The notes beneath the pieces were generated by a model, which saw nothing but the letters and a program-made list of their open reading frames with translations, did not search any database and was not told the origin of the DNA. A program made the position numbers and the translations under genes. 64,000 nucleotides of DNA from Tetraselmis striata (Eukaryota > Chlorophyta > Chlorodendrophyceae > Chlorodendrales > Chlorodendraceae), in the NCBI GenBank assembly GCA_006384855.1, contig VCJN01000222.1, positions 1 to 64,000 on the forward strand, written 5' to 3'. Below are positions 33,201 to 45,865 of this stretch, piece by piece (the first letter of the stretch is position 1; the number at the start of each line of letters is the position of its first letter).

Positions 33201-36200
33201 GCATGTGATTGCAGCAGATGCTGCCAACGTGCATGCCGAGGCCGATACCGGCCGGGTATCGCCCCAGCCTTACCGCAACAATTACTTGAGCTCGAGGGTC
33301 GAAAACTATTGTTTTTTCAGGAACAAGTCCGTGTCAAGATCCGCATTGTATTTGTTGTGTGTTCTGATATATGTTAAGATAAACGTATGTAGTTTTCTCT
33401 CTTTTGGGGGTCAAGAACGAAAACATGCCACAAACCCATAAGTGTGGTTACGATATTGCATCGGTCCAATGGCCTAGTGACAATTGACCTGTGGTGTTGA
33501 TGGCAGGCGGACCAGCCGTACCTTTAATTGGGCTTGAGGGTCAGGAACGAGTCCATCTGAAGATCCGTGTGGTGACCGTGGTGTGATCTGGTCTATGTTA
33601 AGAGAAATATTGTTTTTCTCTCTTCACAGAAGGGGGGGGGGGGGGGGCACAAAAACGAAAACATACCGCGAACCCTAAGTGGTGTTACGGTATTGTATCG
33701 GTCTAATGGCGTGGTGACAATTGACCTGTGGTGTTCATGGCAGGCGGACCAGCTGTCGATAGGCTGGAGGAGGCAGGCGGGCGGCACGTTCACCGACGGC
33801 GTGGCCATCCTTCCCACGGACCACCTGTCGCTGTACTTTGTGGGTATCGTGCCGCAGGACGCGGTGTTCATCATCGACGACGACGCACCGGAGGAGCTGC
33901 AGTGCCCGGAGGACACGGTGGAGCTGCAGGTGCGACAGGCTACCCCTTACCTTGGCCAATGTCGTCCACCGCTCCCACGCTGTACGTACAACAGGCCACA
34001 CGCTCCATTGAATGATAAGAACCATACCAGTACCATTTAACTATTGGGTTCGCGGGTCCCCAAAATAATGAATTGCTTTGTAGCAACAAATCAGAAGACC
34101 CGTTTGGTTTGGTCGTGTATTCTGATATATTTCAAGATAAATGCAGGCTTCCTCTCTGCGCGGTGGGGTCAAAAACCATCATGTACCGCAAACACAGAGC
34201 GTGGTTACGTTAACATGCGATGTAAAAGTGTTCTTGCCCCCCATCCCGCGCGCAAAGAAAGAAAAATACGCTCGTCTGGAAATGTACCAGAATATGCCAT
34301 CGCCTCGCGGATCTCCTGACTCTATTTTGCAAAAGCAAGAAGCAATACCTGTTTTTTTTTACAATTTATATGGTACAGTGTATAGTGGCTGCGGCATGTC
34401 CCAACACCGCTCAGCTGCTCATTCAATGCTCGTGACACATCCGTAGTGTTATGTACAACGCCGCAACCCCGCCGAGTGACTGTGCCCCCCAGGCTCCACC
34501 TGCCTGGCATTGTGGAATGGCCCTGGTGGACAGCGACGAGATACTGTATTACATGCCACAAAATTCGAGAGTTTTATCAGAAAACAGAGCTGTGCCTTCT
34601 GCCGATGACTCATTGACACAGGGACTCATTGACTCAATGCCGCAACCATACTCTGAGTTTGCTAGATATGATTATTTTGTACTCCCCCACAAAGAAAGAG
34701 AAAGCCGTACTTATCTTGAAATATACCAGATACAACAATACACCAGATACAGCACAAGTACCACACGTGTGTTCCGACTCGATGGTACTGGAAAGAAGTT
34801 CATGATTTGTTGGACCCGCATACCCTATTGAATGGTGCGGCGATTCGTTTAGATCCCCCCTAGTCACGGCACTACATGTGTGTTAACACAGTAGCCACCC
34901 TGATTCATACCCTGAAGCGCCTCCCCCCCCCCTGCGCGGAAAGCCCCCACCCCTCTCCATCCAGCTAACCTGGCGGTGCACTCTGTCTGTAGATATTTGC
35001 TACAGTAGTGGCATTGGGTGCAGTGCTGGGTTTGGAGGTCTTTGTGCTGCTGCTCTCCGGCATCTGGTGCGCGCCCCCGCCCGCTCCCCCCCTGCCCAGA
35101 GCGTGAACTCTTCGTGAGCGTATGCTGCATCCGGGGATGGACTGCTCCCCGCCGGTTGGCTCCCTCACTGAGCGCAGATGTTGCCAACACTGTGGGCGCA
35201 GGTACTGGTTCACCTGGCGCCGCTCCACGGTGGTGCCATATGGCGCATCTCGGGGAAAATCTGGGATGCTCATGATTGAGGGCCCCGCCAAGAACAAGGA
35301 GTCGGAGGTGCTGTCGCTCGAGGTGCGCCGGCCTAGAGCCTCCACGCTGTTACTACCTAAGTCTTGTGGTCAAGTATATATTTCAGTTACTACTATTACA
35401 ACTACTCCTAAAGTTTTGTGGTCAAGTATATATTGACATGGAGGAGTTATATGTATCATCTCGCTCAGATTATCGTGAAGTAATTACATATCTGTGACTG
35501 CCCCCTCATTGTCAACGAACACATCACATCCACACACGCAAATTCGATTTTCATGTCCCACCTGTATTTGAACTTGCTGCCCCGGGGGCTCAGTCATAAG
35601 ATCCATTATTTCTGTTACAGGCGCCGACCAGAAATGCGCCACCATAATGTGCTCGCCTCATTCTTATGTAGATAGTATTTTCGGTCATGGATACTGCTTT
35701 GTCCAACCTGCCCAACAGTAGCTATTTTGGGTTTACACATGGACACACATGTAACGTTCCCCGTGAGTTTATTAATCCCGTTTCCGCCGATCTGCCGTCG
35801 ATTCGTCCGGTTTGGTGAGTGGGCGCAAATAGTAAATATTTCAGTCTTGTCTTTAACACCGTACTGCTGGCGTTATTATTATCTGTCGGGTCACGTATGC
35901 TATTCTACACAGATCCGCAAAGAGAGTTAACGCGGTCTATCTATCTATCTATCGCGGGCCTACGCGTCCTCTGTGTTTTATCATCCGCTCCAACAAACGA
36001 AGCTGACACCTCATGCGACACAATGACACACTCATGACCATAATGTGCTCGCCTCATTCTTATGTAGATAGTATTTGCGGTCATGGATACTGCTTTGTCC
36101 AACCTGCCCAACAGTAGCTATCTTGGGTTTACATAGGGACACACATGTAACGTTCCCCGTGAGTTTATTAACCCCGTTTCCGCCGATCTGCCGTCGATTC

Positions 36201-37005
36201 GTCCGGTTTGGTGAGGGGGCGCGAATGGTAATATTTCAGTCTTGTCTTTTACACCGTACTGCTGGCGTTATTATTATCTGTCGGGTCACGTATGCTATTC
36301 TACACAAATCCATGAAGAGAGTAAAAACTTGAAGCATCTATCGCGGGCCTACGCGTCCTCTGTACTTCATCATCCGCTCCAACAAACGAAGCTGACACCT
36401 GTCATGTGATACACGCTCATGTATGTCGAAACGTCTTACTATTATGGTCATAATATCGACGTCAGCACCCGAGATGTGCAGCCCCATCCGTATATACGTA
36501 CATTATTCCCAAATCTATCCGCAAAGCAGTCTTTGGGTGATATTGTCGTATATACCAATACTGCCTTGACAGTGATGTATATTGCGATCTGTCAATCGAT
36601 AATGCTGTACTTTTCGTGCCGATGTGCAATGGGTACGCGGGTACTATACGCAACTACGGGATATAACCTTGGATGGTATCAATGCGATTCATACGTTATT
36701 TACTGGCGGTACGGGTATACTATATATATAGCGTAAACTAAAATGCGGACAGGCCTAGTAAATAATACTGTGTCGGAAATACAGCTCCGCGCAAATACAC
36801 ATTGCCACAGAATATATCTGCATTGGTCATGTGCTGACGCGTCCTCCCCCCTCCCCCACCACAACCGTACAAACAGGGCCCCGTCTCCGAGTTTGAGCCC
36901 GCGTTCACGGGAGAGCCCCCGCTGCCTGAGGACCGACCCGTCATGGTGGGCAAAGCAGGCGGAGCGGGCCCCAGCGGCGTGCGGCAAGATGCATCGCTGC
37001 AGTAG
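26099..37005 (+). CDS. Type I membrane protein: DUF4215 motif plus Calx-beta-like repeats
   Basis: Exons: 26099-26248, 26502-26628, 26815-27027, 27150-27197, 27407-27541, 27668-27766, 27859-28035, 28150-28317, 28463-28654, 29138-29272, 29402-29594, 29709-~29815, 29976-30026, 30174-30298, 30398-30667, 31111-31401, 31928-32116, 32548-32691, 33010-33141, 33744-33929, 34993-35066, 35202-35322, 36877-37005; about 1150 residues. ATG 26099 opens a signal peptide (basic start, Leu-rich core). Residues ~260-290 hold 'CDDGNLVDGDGCDSSC', the DUF4215/Myxococcus Cys-rich motif. From ~317 come repeats of 111-123 residues, each closing on Asp-Asn-Asp or a variant (near 415, 530, 652, 763, 875), as in Calx-beta-type folds that can bind Ca2+. 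A helix at ~1045-1069 ('VALGAVLGLEVFVLLL') and an ~80-residue tail follow. Adhesion or a surface-receptor role is inferred. The exon 2/3 and 12/13 joins and one base in exon 11 are unresolved. Confidence 0.8.
27248..27283. repeat. (CA)n microsatellite in intron 4 of the Calx-beta-like gene
   Basis: About 17 CA units lie 50 bases behind the 5' splice site used (27,198). Reading through it yields the poly-Thr-His frames, which are not protein. Confidence 0.9.
33284..33756 (+). repeat. Intronic direct duplication that also copies a 3' splice site
   Basis: About 240 bp is present twice in intron 19, at 33,284-33,517 and 33,531-33,756. Both copies end in GTGACAATTGACCTGTGGTG then (T/A)TGATGGCAG or TTCATGGCAG followed by GCGGACCAGC. 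Only the second is followed by the true exon 20; the first loses the reading frame after about ten bases. A related, more diverged piece lies in the next intron at about 34,075-34,215. Confidence 0.75.
35641..36421 (+). repeat. Recent tandem duplication (~396 bp) in the last intron
   Basis: ACCATAATGTGCTCGCCTCA occurs at 35641 and 36037, and the two units stay nearly identical to about 36,420. The first unit has an additional (CTAT)n stretch at about 35,936-35,953. The low divergence suggests a young duplication. Confidence 0.85.
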
Positions 37006-39984
37006 CGGCAGCAATGGAAGAGGCACCCAGTAGGCCTCTACCTCCTTTTGCAGCCTAATTGTATAGCAATTTAACAGGTAAACCCGGTCACACTCGCACG
37101 AGCTTCCCGGCCCCCAGGCAGATTTGGACATCTGTGTGATAGTATTCAAGGCTTTCATCATCATAGCATCGCCGCGTGCCTGAGGTGGAGGCAGAGGTCC
37201 GCCAACATGGTTACATGCAGGTGGCTATCGCCCCCCGCCCCCCCCCCCCCCCCACACACACAAATAAACACACACAACATGGCTCCATGCATTCAAATTG
37301 CGACAAAGTCGTTTATCACATCGCACAGAACCGGGATCGATATACCCGTAGTTTGCTCTATTGTTCCGTGTTTGATAATCCGTGTAATGTCCGGATATAG
37401 TTGATACTTTGAGATATACAGCTGCGCAATCGTGATAGGCCATGCGCCGCTACACGTTTGTACAGAAACATATTCTACAGCCGCAACTAGCCGCCCAGCA
37501 TCGATTGCACAAGGACGTTTGCATGTGTGCATTTCGTATCAGTGATTTTGGGCGCGTGGATCATGTAGGTTTGAGCGAACAGTACGCCGTTCCCCCCGTT
37601 TTAGGATGCAATATTGCGAGAAATTATGGTGGATTGATACCAGCCCCAATTACGATCATTTCCGTCTGTGGCTACTGGTTTGTGTAAGGTATGATTACGT
37701 CGATGTGGCAAGCCGCATCGTGATTTCAGCGCCGAATGCGTGGCCGTGCTCGAGTGTTACATTCGTCTTGACGCTCGTGCATGCTCGTGCGTAGAATTTA
37801 GTAGGGGATGACTTCCACTGAATCCAGTGAATCAGTGGTGTTTTTTAACAAATTCAGTACTGTTGCGCGCTGCTGGTTAAACCGTGGAAACCCGCACTCA
37901 CTCCAAGTACAAGTACCGCCCTCCTATCGGAAGGTCCCATGGCGCGTAATGTGATGCTCCGCCATTTCCCAGCGCAGCAGGTAAACACTGGCCCGCCGCA
38001 ACCCCGGGATTTGTGGGTATTGGGACGGTACAGGGGGCGGAAATCAAGGAGGCATCGGCGGGCAGTCAGCTGGTAGTCATGCTCCAGGTGCACCCAACGG
38101 CGGGCCCTAAGAACAATTCGGCTGGGGCGGCGGAGAGCAGCGCATGTCAACACGGTGTAATTCAATGTCAATTTCAATTAGGGACGTACTCACCAGTCTA
38201 TTCGGATGCACATCGGGCAATTAAAAAAGAAAAAGGACAGGAAAGAATAGATAATGTCTTGATAATTTGCTTTTTTCTTATTAGAAAACTGACAGGTACA
38301 TCGTCGTGTTGCGAACCAATTTCGGATAGCACTAATGACCTTTTCTTATTGTGATGTTTAAACCCTAAACAACGAACTGTCTCTTGAAGCTACAGGTCAC
38401 ACGTGACCGTTTGCATTTGCAATAGGTCACATGCGACGGCCTCACATTAGGCCTTTTGTTTAGAGTGTATATATAGAAAGCGGCTAAGGGGGTAGCTCAT
38501 GTTGGTCTATGATGTCTTCGCCAATAAAAAAAATTAGTCGAGCATGACGTACAGGTACATCAAATTCGGGAATGCTGGGCGGGTTTTTAGGGTTTGACGC
38601 CGTGGTCTAGGGTTTTTTGCGGAACCATGACTGCACATTTGCTCGGCCATTTTTGATGTCATGATAGGCCATGCGCCGCTACACGTTTGAGCAAAACCAT
38701 GTTTTACATCCCGGAATTAGCCGTCCGGCATCGATTGCACAACGTTTGGTTGTGTGAATTTTGTATAAGTGATTTTGGTGCGCTGTGATGCAATATTGCG
38801 AGATAATATGGTGGATTGATACCAGTCCCAAGTACGATCATTTCGGTCCGTGGCTACTGGCATTTGCCAAAACTGGTTGGAATGTGTTTGTCGCCCCCGC
38901 GCGCGTCATGCAGTACGCAAGCAAGTAACGCACTTTAGCCCCTTGGGAAGCATTGTGACGCAGCAGCCGGAGGAATAGGCGCAATGTTGGCTGCCGGCTC
39001 GTCCCAATACCGGCCATGGAGTCACTGTGTTGCGTCTACGCACCGCTGACTGCTCGTTCCTGCTTACCGTTCCACCCTGCGGAATAACAAGTTGTCTATT
39101 GAAGCAAATTGAAGCTACAGGTCACGTGCGGCTGTTTGCGTTTGCAATAGGTCGCATCAGGCCTTTTGTTTTGAGTGCACATTTGGAAAGCGGATAAGGG
39201 AGGTGGCTCATGTTGGTCTATTATGGTGTCTTGGTCAATAGGGAAAAGTAGTCGAGCACGACGTAGATCAAATTCGAGAATGTGGGGCGGGGTTTTAGGG
39301 TTTGACGTCATGGTTTAGGGTTTTTGAGGAACCATGACGACACCCTCGGAGGTCCGCTGTGTTTGACGTCATTTTTGCATATCGCCGCCGTTTTTGGGGC
39401 TACAATGGCGTTATTTGGTACCACATCGGTATGGAATGGAGGCGATGGTTCCTCACATGTTGCTTAATAGAGAAGGCGCCAATGGTCAAAATGCACAAAC
39501 ACAGGGAGGGCGGGGCTTGCGAGACGATCACAGGTCACATGTGGCCTATTGCTGCGTCAACCCGTTGGACAAACCCAAACAGTAAATTAATTTTGGTGGT
39601 GGTTGTAATCGTCCATTACTCGGCATGGGGCAGCCGGGCCCACTTGGGGTATAGCTACCATGCGCACTTGACGTAACTGTGCGGCAAATAAATGATTGGC
39701 AAGACCAGTGGATGTTTTACAGGCGCTTTAATACCTATTCGAAAATTTGAGTGGGAGGGGTCACATGTGACGCCGCTTCAGCTTCAATAGACCGATAATA
39801 ATGCGCACTCACTCTATGCCGCGCCTGGGTGGGCCGCTGCGACGATCAAATTAAATGGAGAGACGGGCCGATGGGGGATGCGTGTGCCCTCGCAGAGGGA
39901 AAGGCGGGACACTGAATCATGGGGGTGTGGGGGGGGGGGGGGGGGGGGGGGGGATTTGACGGCCTGGCGCTTGTGTGTGCGCGC
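37006..39984. other. Intergenic repeats between convergent genes
   Basis: Downstream of both the Calx-beta-like gene (+) and the MFS gene (-). A possible extra plus-strand exon-like piece at 37,160-37,217 ends CATGCAG|GTGGCT before a C-run, but no partner exon was found. The remainder is mostly the A/B repeat modules described separately. 39,400-39,900 shows no coding signal. Confidence 0.45.
37433..39350 (+). repeat. Interspersed two-module repeat (B ... A-B ... A)
   Basis: Module B (TGATAGGCCATGCGCCGCTA to GTGGCTACTGG) occurs at 37,433-37,679 and 38,662-38,870. Module A (TTGAAGCTACAGGTCAC to GGAACCATGAC) occurs at about 38,365-38,632 and 39,075-39,340. Each A copy carries two TTTAGGGTTT-type words, the plant/green-algal telomere motif, though not in tandem arrays. 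Confidence 0.7.
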
Positions 39985-42710
39985 CTATGTGTGCACCTCC
40001 ATCCCCACGACGTGCTCGCCCGCCTTGTCGCCCTTGCCGGCGCCGCTGTGGCGGGTGCCTGCTTCCTCCGGAGAGCCGCCCGCGGGGCTGGCTGACCCGC
40101 GGCCGGGGGGCGTGCCGGCCTCGAACAGCTCGGCGTGGTTGGTGGGCAGCTCCGCCATCTCCAGCAGACCTGGCGGATAGTTGGGGAGAAGGGGGAGGGG
40201 GTTATGGTAGGATTGTGGATCCGTGCGGTGTGTCGGTGAGGTCAGATTGCAGGACTGTCATGGGGTACAAACCGGAAGCAAACAAAAGGGTCAGGTACAA
40301 GGTGCATGTAAGTGACACCAAAATTAGCGATTCTGGACCCCCGGGCCCTGCAGAGGGAATATGATACAGTAGAATACAGTTCACAATGGACCGGACGCCA
40401 CCATGACTACGCGACGTAATCATCAACGCAGCGTTACTGTTGGCGTAGCGCAGCGTTACCCGCGACCACATTTTCGGATTCGCGTCATTATGGCGGGGGG
40501 GGGGGAGCTTGCGAATGAGGAGGAAAAACTATACATGATCTGGATACAAAACATCAGAATACACCACGAATATATCACGGAATCGCCAACTTGATGACGC
40601 AAAACAGTGATTGGCAACACACTATTTTGGCACCTTGTGAAGGCAAATGAAGTGTTATGTGTATGGCTCAGGGGGAGTTCACGGCAGTCAACGCAAGCTT
40701 CACGCAAACCTTCAAAATCACGGGTATGTATGAAGTGCAAACTTCGGGTGTGAAGTGCACAATTGACATCATAACTGACGTTTCTGGATCCCTGGCGCCT
40801 GATGAGCCCCCTGAAAGCTATAACACCGTTATTGTCAATGGACCGGACGCCGACATGATTACGCCATGTCATCCTCAACGCTCGGATGGCCACTGGCCAC
40901 ATTTTTGGATTCGCAATGTTTGGGGGACCCAGCTTGCGAATGAGGAGGGAAAACTATACGTGATCTGGAGAAATGTATCAGAATTCACCATGAACAAAGC
41001 GCGGAATTGCCAACTTGATGATGTAAAACTGCCCATTACTTCGGCAGCCCGCAAACGCACATGAAGTGATACGTGCATGGTTCAGGGGCAGTTTCAACCG
41101 GTGTCAGTATTAGCTTCACGCTAACCTTCATAACCACGGTCCGGTCCGCCGAACCCGACTTCCGCAGACAACTGTGTGTGCGCGTTTGTGTGTCTTGAAA
41201 GGGGGTGGGGGTGCCGGGGTTCCCGGGAGCCACCTGGTTTCTGAACCGTCTCCGTGAGCTCCTTCCCCGCGGTCTCGAAGGGCAGCAGGAAGGACGCGGC
41301 GCCGCCCAGGGTCACCAGCCCCGCGAGCAGCAGTTCCGCCAGCACCTCCATCCCCTGGGTGCGCAAGGCGGTAGTGGTCGGTGGTGAAGGTGGGTGGGGG
41401 GGGGGGGGACAGGGACGCGAAATGAACATCACGATCAAGCCGGGGGGGGGGGGGGGGGGGGCTGATGACTTAGATGACCCTATATATATCTGAACTAGAT
41501 CTCATGGGGTCGCAAGCCAAAAGTGACTTTATGAGAATAAATGCGAGATCAAACAAGTTAAACGAAGATCCGTAAGAGGACCAAAGAAGGGGGCGCAGTC
41601 CAATAGCGACTTGATGGGAATAAATGCCAGGTCGAAAAGTTAAAACAAGAATTGTAAAAGGACCAAATAATGCACTTTGCGCACTGAAGATGCGATCGTC
41701 AAGCGATCGGACGCTCGGCCTCCCAGGCTTGCATCCTAGGTCTGATGACGTAGGTGACCCTATCTACATATTTGAACTAGATGCCGTGGGGCCGCAATCC
41801 AATAGTGACTTGATGGGAATATATGCCAGGTCGAACAAGCGAACCAAAGATTCTCAAAAGGACCTGACAACATCGCAACATGTTATTTTGTCATTGCAAC
41901 ATGTTGCGACATCGCAACCCGTGCGCACTCCAGATGCGATCGTCAAGTGATCGTACGGTCAGGCTCCCAGGCTTGCTGGCAGCTGCAGGCCGGGGAGAAG
42001 GGAGCAAGGGTGTTGGCGAGGGTGGTTGGGAGGGGGGATGTTGGCAGGGGTGGTTGGGGGGGGGGGGGGGGGGGGGCGCTGACCGCCTCGGGCAGGTTGA
42101 CGGCGATGAAGGGCGCGACCATGCCGGCCATGCGCGCAAAGGCGTTGTTGATGCCGAGGCCGAGGGAGCGCGAGGTGGTGGGGTACACCTCCGGCGTGTA
42201 GATGTAGATGACGGTGAAGGCGCTGAGCACAAAGCAGCGTGAGAGGAACAGGAACACCGTCTCCGCGTTCATGCTCAGCCCAAAGGTGAGGAAGACCGCG
42301 GAGGCGCCGCCCAGCAGCATGGTGCTGCCCATCGACTTGCGCCTGCGAAGCATCACGGGCCGCGGTCGTCAGGCGCCCCGCGGTGCTGTGATGGCGCGGG
42401 GGTCAGCAGGTGGAGGGTGGCGGGTGTGCGATTTCAAAGACAACCGTAGTTGTGATCGCGATACACTGCAGTATATCAACGGGTACCCGACGCGGCAATG
42501 GTAACACTGCGAAGGAGATGCTGCCCTGCCTGCCAGAAGTTAAATGTAGACGAAAGTATACCGCAACTAAAGGAAATGTTATTGTAGGTTGCATGCCAGA
42601 CCAATTTGAGGCTTTCAATCCGAACGGTTGTCACACACACACACACACACACACCAAGAGAGAGAGAGAGGGAGAGAGAGAGAGAGAGAGAGACGGCAGC
42701 TCAAGCGACA

Positions 42711-42744
<34 letters not shown>

Positions 42745-45700
42745 CAAGAGGGAGAGAGAGAGAGAGAGGGAGACGAGAGCTCAAGCGACAATACACACAC
42801 ACACACACACACACAGACAGAAAGAGAGAGAGAGAGAGAACTAGAGCGACAGCACTGCCAATGCTCCTACAGGTCGCATGCGCTCCCAATGAGAGGCGGA
42901 TATCACGGCCTACCATCGGTGCGTTAGGAATCCTGCACGGTGCGTAGTTGCGTCTGACACCGCATTGTTGTAGTACAGCCTGCATTGAGCACGGCAAACA
43001 AGAGCGGAGAGTGCGGCACGCTGCTGCGGGGGGGGGGCTGCCCACCTGCCCAGGCGCTCCACGGTCAGCTCCGCCAGGATGAGGCCGGGCACCTCCGCGA
43101 GGGTGGTGATGAAGATGTTGAGGTAGTCGGAGGAGTCGAAGGTGGGCGCCCCGTCCACGCACGATCGGCCGCCCTCCAGGTGCAGCTCCGTGGCTGCGCG
43201 CGGCGCGGGGCGCCATTAGGGTATTAGATTCCGGTATAGCGGTGCAGAGGCGTAGGCGTCCATGGAGGAATGTAGCGACGGAAGGACGGAAGCTGGGGTA
43301 CGTTGCAACTCGCAAACAGTCGCCCTTGCTGCCCCATACTACCTGTCTCAGCAGGCTGATTGCTGTACACTGTTCCATTTAATTGGGGTTTGTGCTGACT
43401 TACACCGAATCCTTCACGACAACGCGTCAAGGTTTGCGTGGGTTATTTCGTAGTGTGTTCTTGTATACTTCCACGGTTTGATAGTCCCTCCCAGCACGTT
43501 GGGGGGGGGGGGGGGGGGGCAGCTAGGGGGCGCACTGAGGATGACCAGGCCGTAGTAGCCGACGGAGCAGGCAGCCCAGATGAAGTGGAGCATCAGCGTG
43601 GTCCTCCTGCGGTCACGGGTGCGTTGTGGGCGCGGCGCACATGGGGACGCGGGTCAGGCCCAAACCAGCGTCTTTGGCCGGGGCTACTGTGCGCAGACAA
43701 GGGGACGGCGTGGCGGTGGTTTTTGTTTTTGGTGGTGGGGGGGGGGGGGGGGGAGCGGCATCTTTGGTATCTTTTAGGCGTAATGACTCGCGAGTTGAAA
43801 AATGGAAAAGTAAAAAGAAAGTACATGCTGGAAAGCCCAGGCAAACTTTCACTCACTCAGTGACACCTGATTGTTGGTTATAAAAACTACTGCATTGAGT
43901 TTGAGTTTAAGAGGGGGGGGGGGGGGGGGGGGTCAAGGACCTGAGGTCTTTGGTGTAGAGCGCGCCCAGCGAGGTGCACATGCCGCACAGGGGCTGGAAG
44001 AACCCGCACTTGCCGCGGGGCTTCGTGTTGCCGCCGCCGCTGCTGCTCCTGCTGGGCAGGGTGGGAGCCGCAGTCACCTGATGCGCCCCGGCGGGGAGGG
44101 GTTGTGGCCCGGGGGGGGGGGGGGGGGGGGGGAAGGGGGGGGAGCGGTCTATTTCTCAGCCATGTAGACACAGAGCGCCTCTCTTCACAGTACTATACCC
44201 CCCCCCCCCAAGATAAGTCTTATACAAAAATAACAAGCTTAATATCCTTCCTATTTAAGCTGAATATATACCTATCTATTTAGCATACCTACATAGCATA
44301 TCTGTCTATAAATACCTATGTATATGTCTGTATAGGTACGCCTAGGCATTATATATGATACAGGCATAATACATTTAGGCACAAGATAGGCATGACATGC
44401 ATGCAGGCATTTATGTAACTACTCGTCCCATATAAGGTGTCATAGCTATTGGCTTTGCAGTCTGGGTGTTTGGATGGGGCACGCTCGGAGGGGGGCGCGG
44501 GGGGCATTACCTCCAGGGTGCCGGGCGGGAGGGCGCCGCCGTTGACGCGCGCCACGCGGGCGAGCACCTTGGTGGCGTCGCCGCCGCGGCCCTTGCTGGC
44601 CAGCCAGTAGGGGCTCTCCGGCAGCAGCGGGTACAGCAGCACGAGCAGCACCTGCGGGATGGCGGAGATGCCCAGCAGCCAGCGCCAGCCCAGCGTGGGC
44701 AGCACCAGCCACGCGATGCCCGCCTCGAAAAAGGTGCCCACCGTCCAGAAGGACTCGATGATGACGAGCCACTTGCCGCGGTTGGCGGAGGGCATGAACT
44801 CCATAAACAGCGTCATCGCCACGGGCACCCCGCCCAGCCCAATGCCCACCTGCAATGCCACCACGCCATCAGATTCGCCCCCCGCACGTCACCCTCCCAC
44901 CACGCCCGCATGACCCCGGAAAACAAATGCAGTGCAGGTAGCGCCCCCTTCGCAGGGTTTTAGGGTTTTTGATAACCTAGAATCTTATCCTGTCAGCCTC
45001 TACCGCCGGTCGGCGCAGGCACTCACCATCGCCCGGAAGAACACCAGCGCCTGCAGTGCAGCCACGCCAGCGGGCGGGCAGAGGGCCTCAGCACATGCAC
45101 CAGCCCTCTCCGGCCTCATGATAGCAGCGCAGGGGCACGGGGAGGGGGGCGGGGGCGCACCGCGTACGTGGGCGCCACCGCGCTGCCAACGCCCATGAAG
45201 GCGCTAAACACGGCGGTCGCGAAGAAGCCGATCTTGCGGCCGCACGCGTCGCTCACGTAGCCAAAGAGATTGACCCCGATCAGCATGCCTGGGCGGGGTG
45301 GGGGCGGCGGTGCCGCTGACAGTTAGCACTGCGCAAGTAGAAGGCTGTTAGCACAGGGCGGCGCTCGGCCAGCAGAGGCAACCTTTGGCATACTGTGAGT
45401 GTTCCGTTGCCGGGGGGTACAGTTGCAGCCCTTGCATTCCGCGACACAAAGGCAAGGCCTGGCAGCGGCCGGTAATGTGGCGGTGGCGTGCATTTTAGAG
45501 CGGCGAATACAAGGTCGGCGGGCGGGGCGGGGGATTTCTAATGGGAGCGCCCCTGCAGGTAGCATGACCACCAATATCTCGCACTGACTCTCACTGTGCA
45601 TGCTGCCACCAATGTCACCAGCACGATCTCCCTTCAGACATAGTATCATGATTCGCGCAAGCAGCGCCCGTGGGAAGGGGCTGGCAGCCACATGCCACAC

Positions 45701-45820
45701 GGACGGCGTGCAGCTTTCTGCGACATGCATCTCTATGCCTGAAGCGGCACCCTCCTGGGGCATCCGGTTCCAGTGCTGCATTCCAAGGCCTCTAGGGATT
45801 GTGTTACTTGTGGTGGTGCG

Positions 45821-45865
<45 letters not shown>

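Noticed and set aside
32293-33441. A single 382-codon open frame
   Set aside because: It is exons 18 and 19 of the Calx-beta-like gene joined through an intron that happens to stay open; splice sites at 32691/33010 give the better protein.
34484-34560. Extra exon of the Calx-beta-like gene behind CCCCCCAG at about 34,490
   Set aside because: Including it breaks the phase-0 join between 33929 and 34993 and its translation lacks repeat character; skipping it gives a continuous protein.
42615-42947. Open frames of repeating Thr-His, Cys-Val or Arg-Glu (also at 1.2, 27.2, 45.8, 56.2 and 60.9 kb)
   Set aside because: They are translations of dinucleotide microsatellites, open only because the repeat lacks stop codons.
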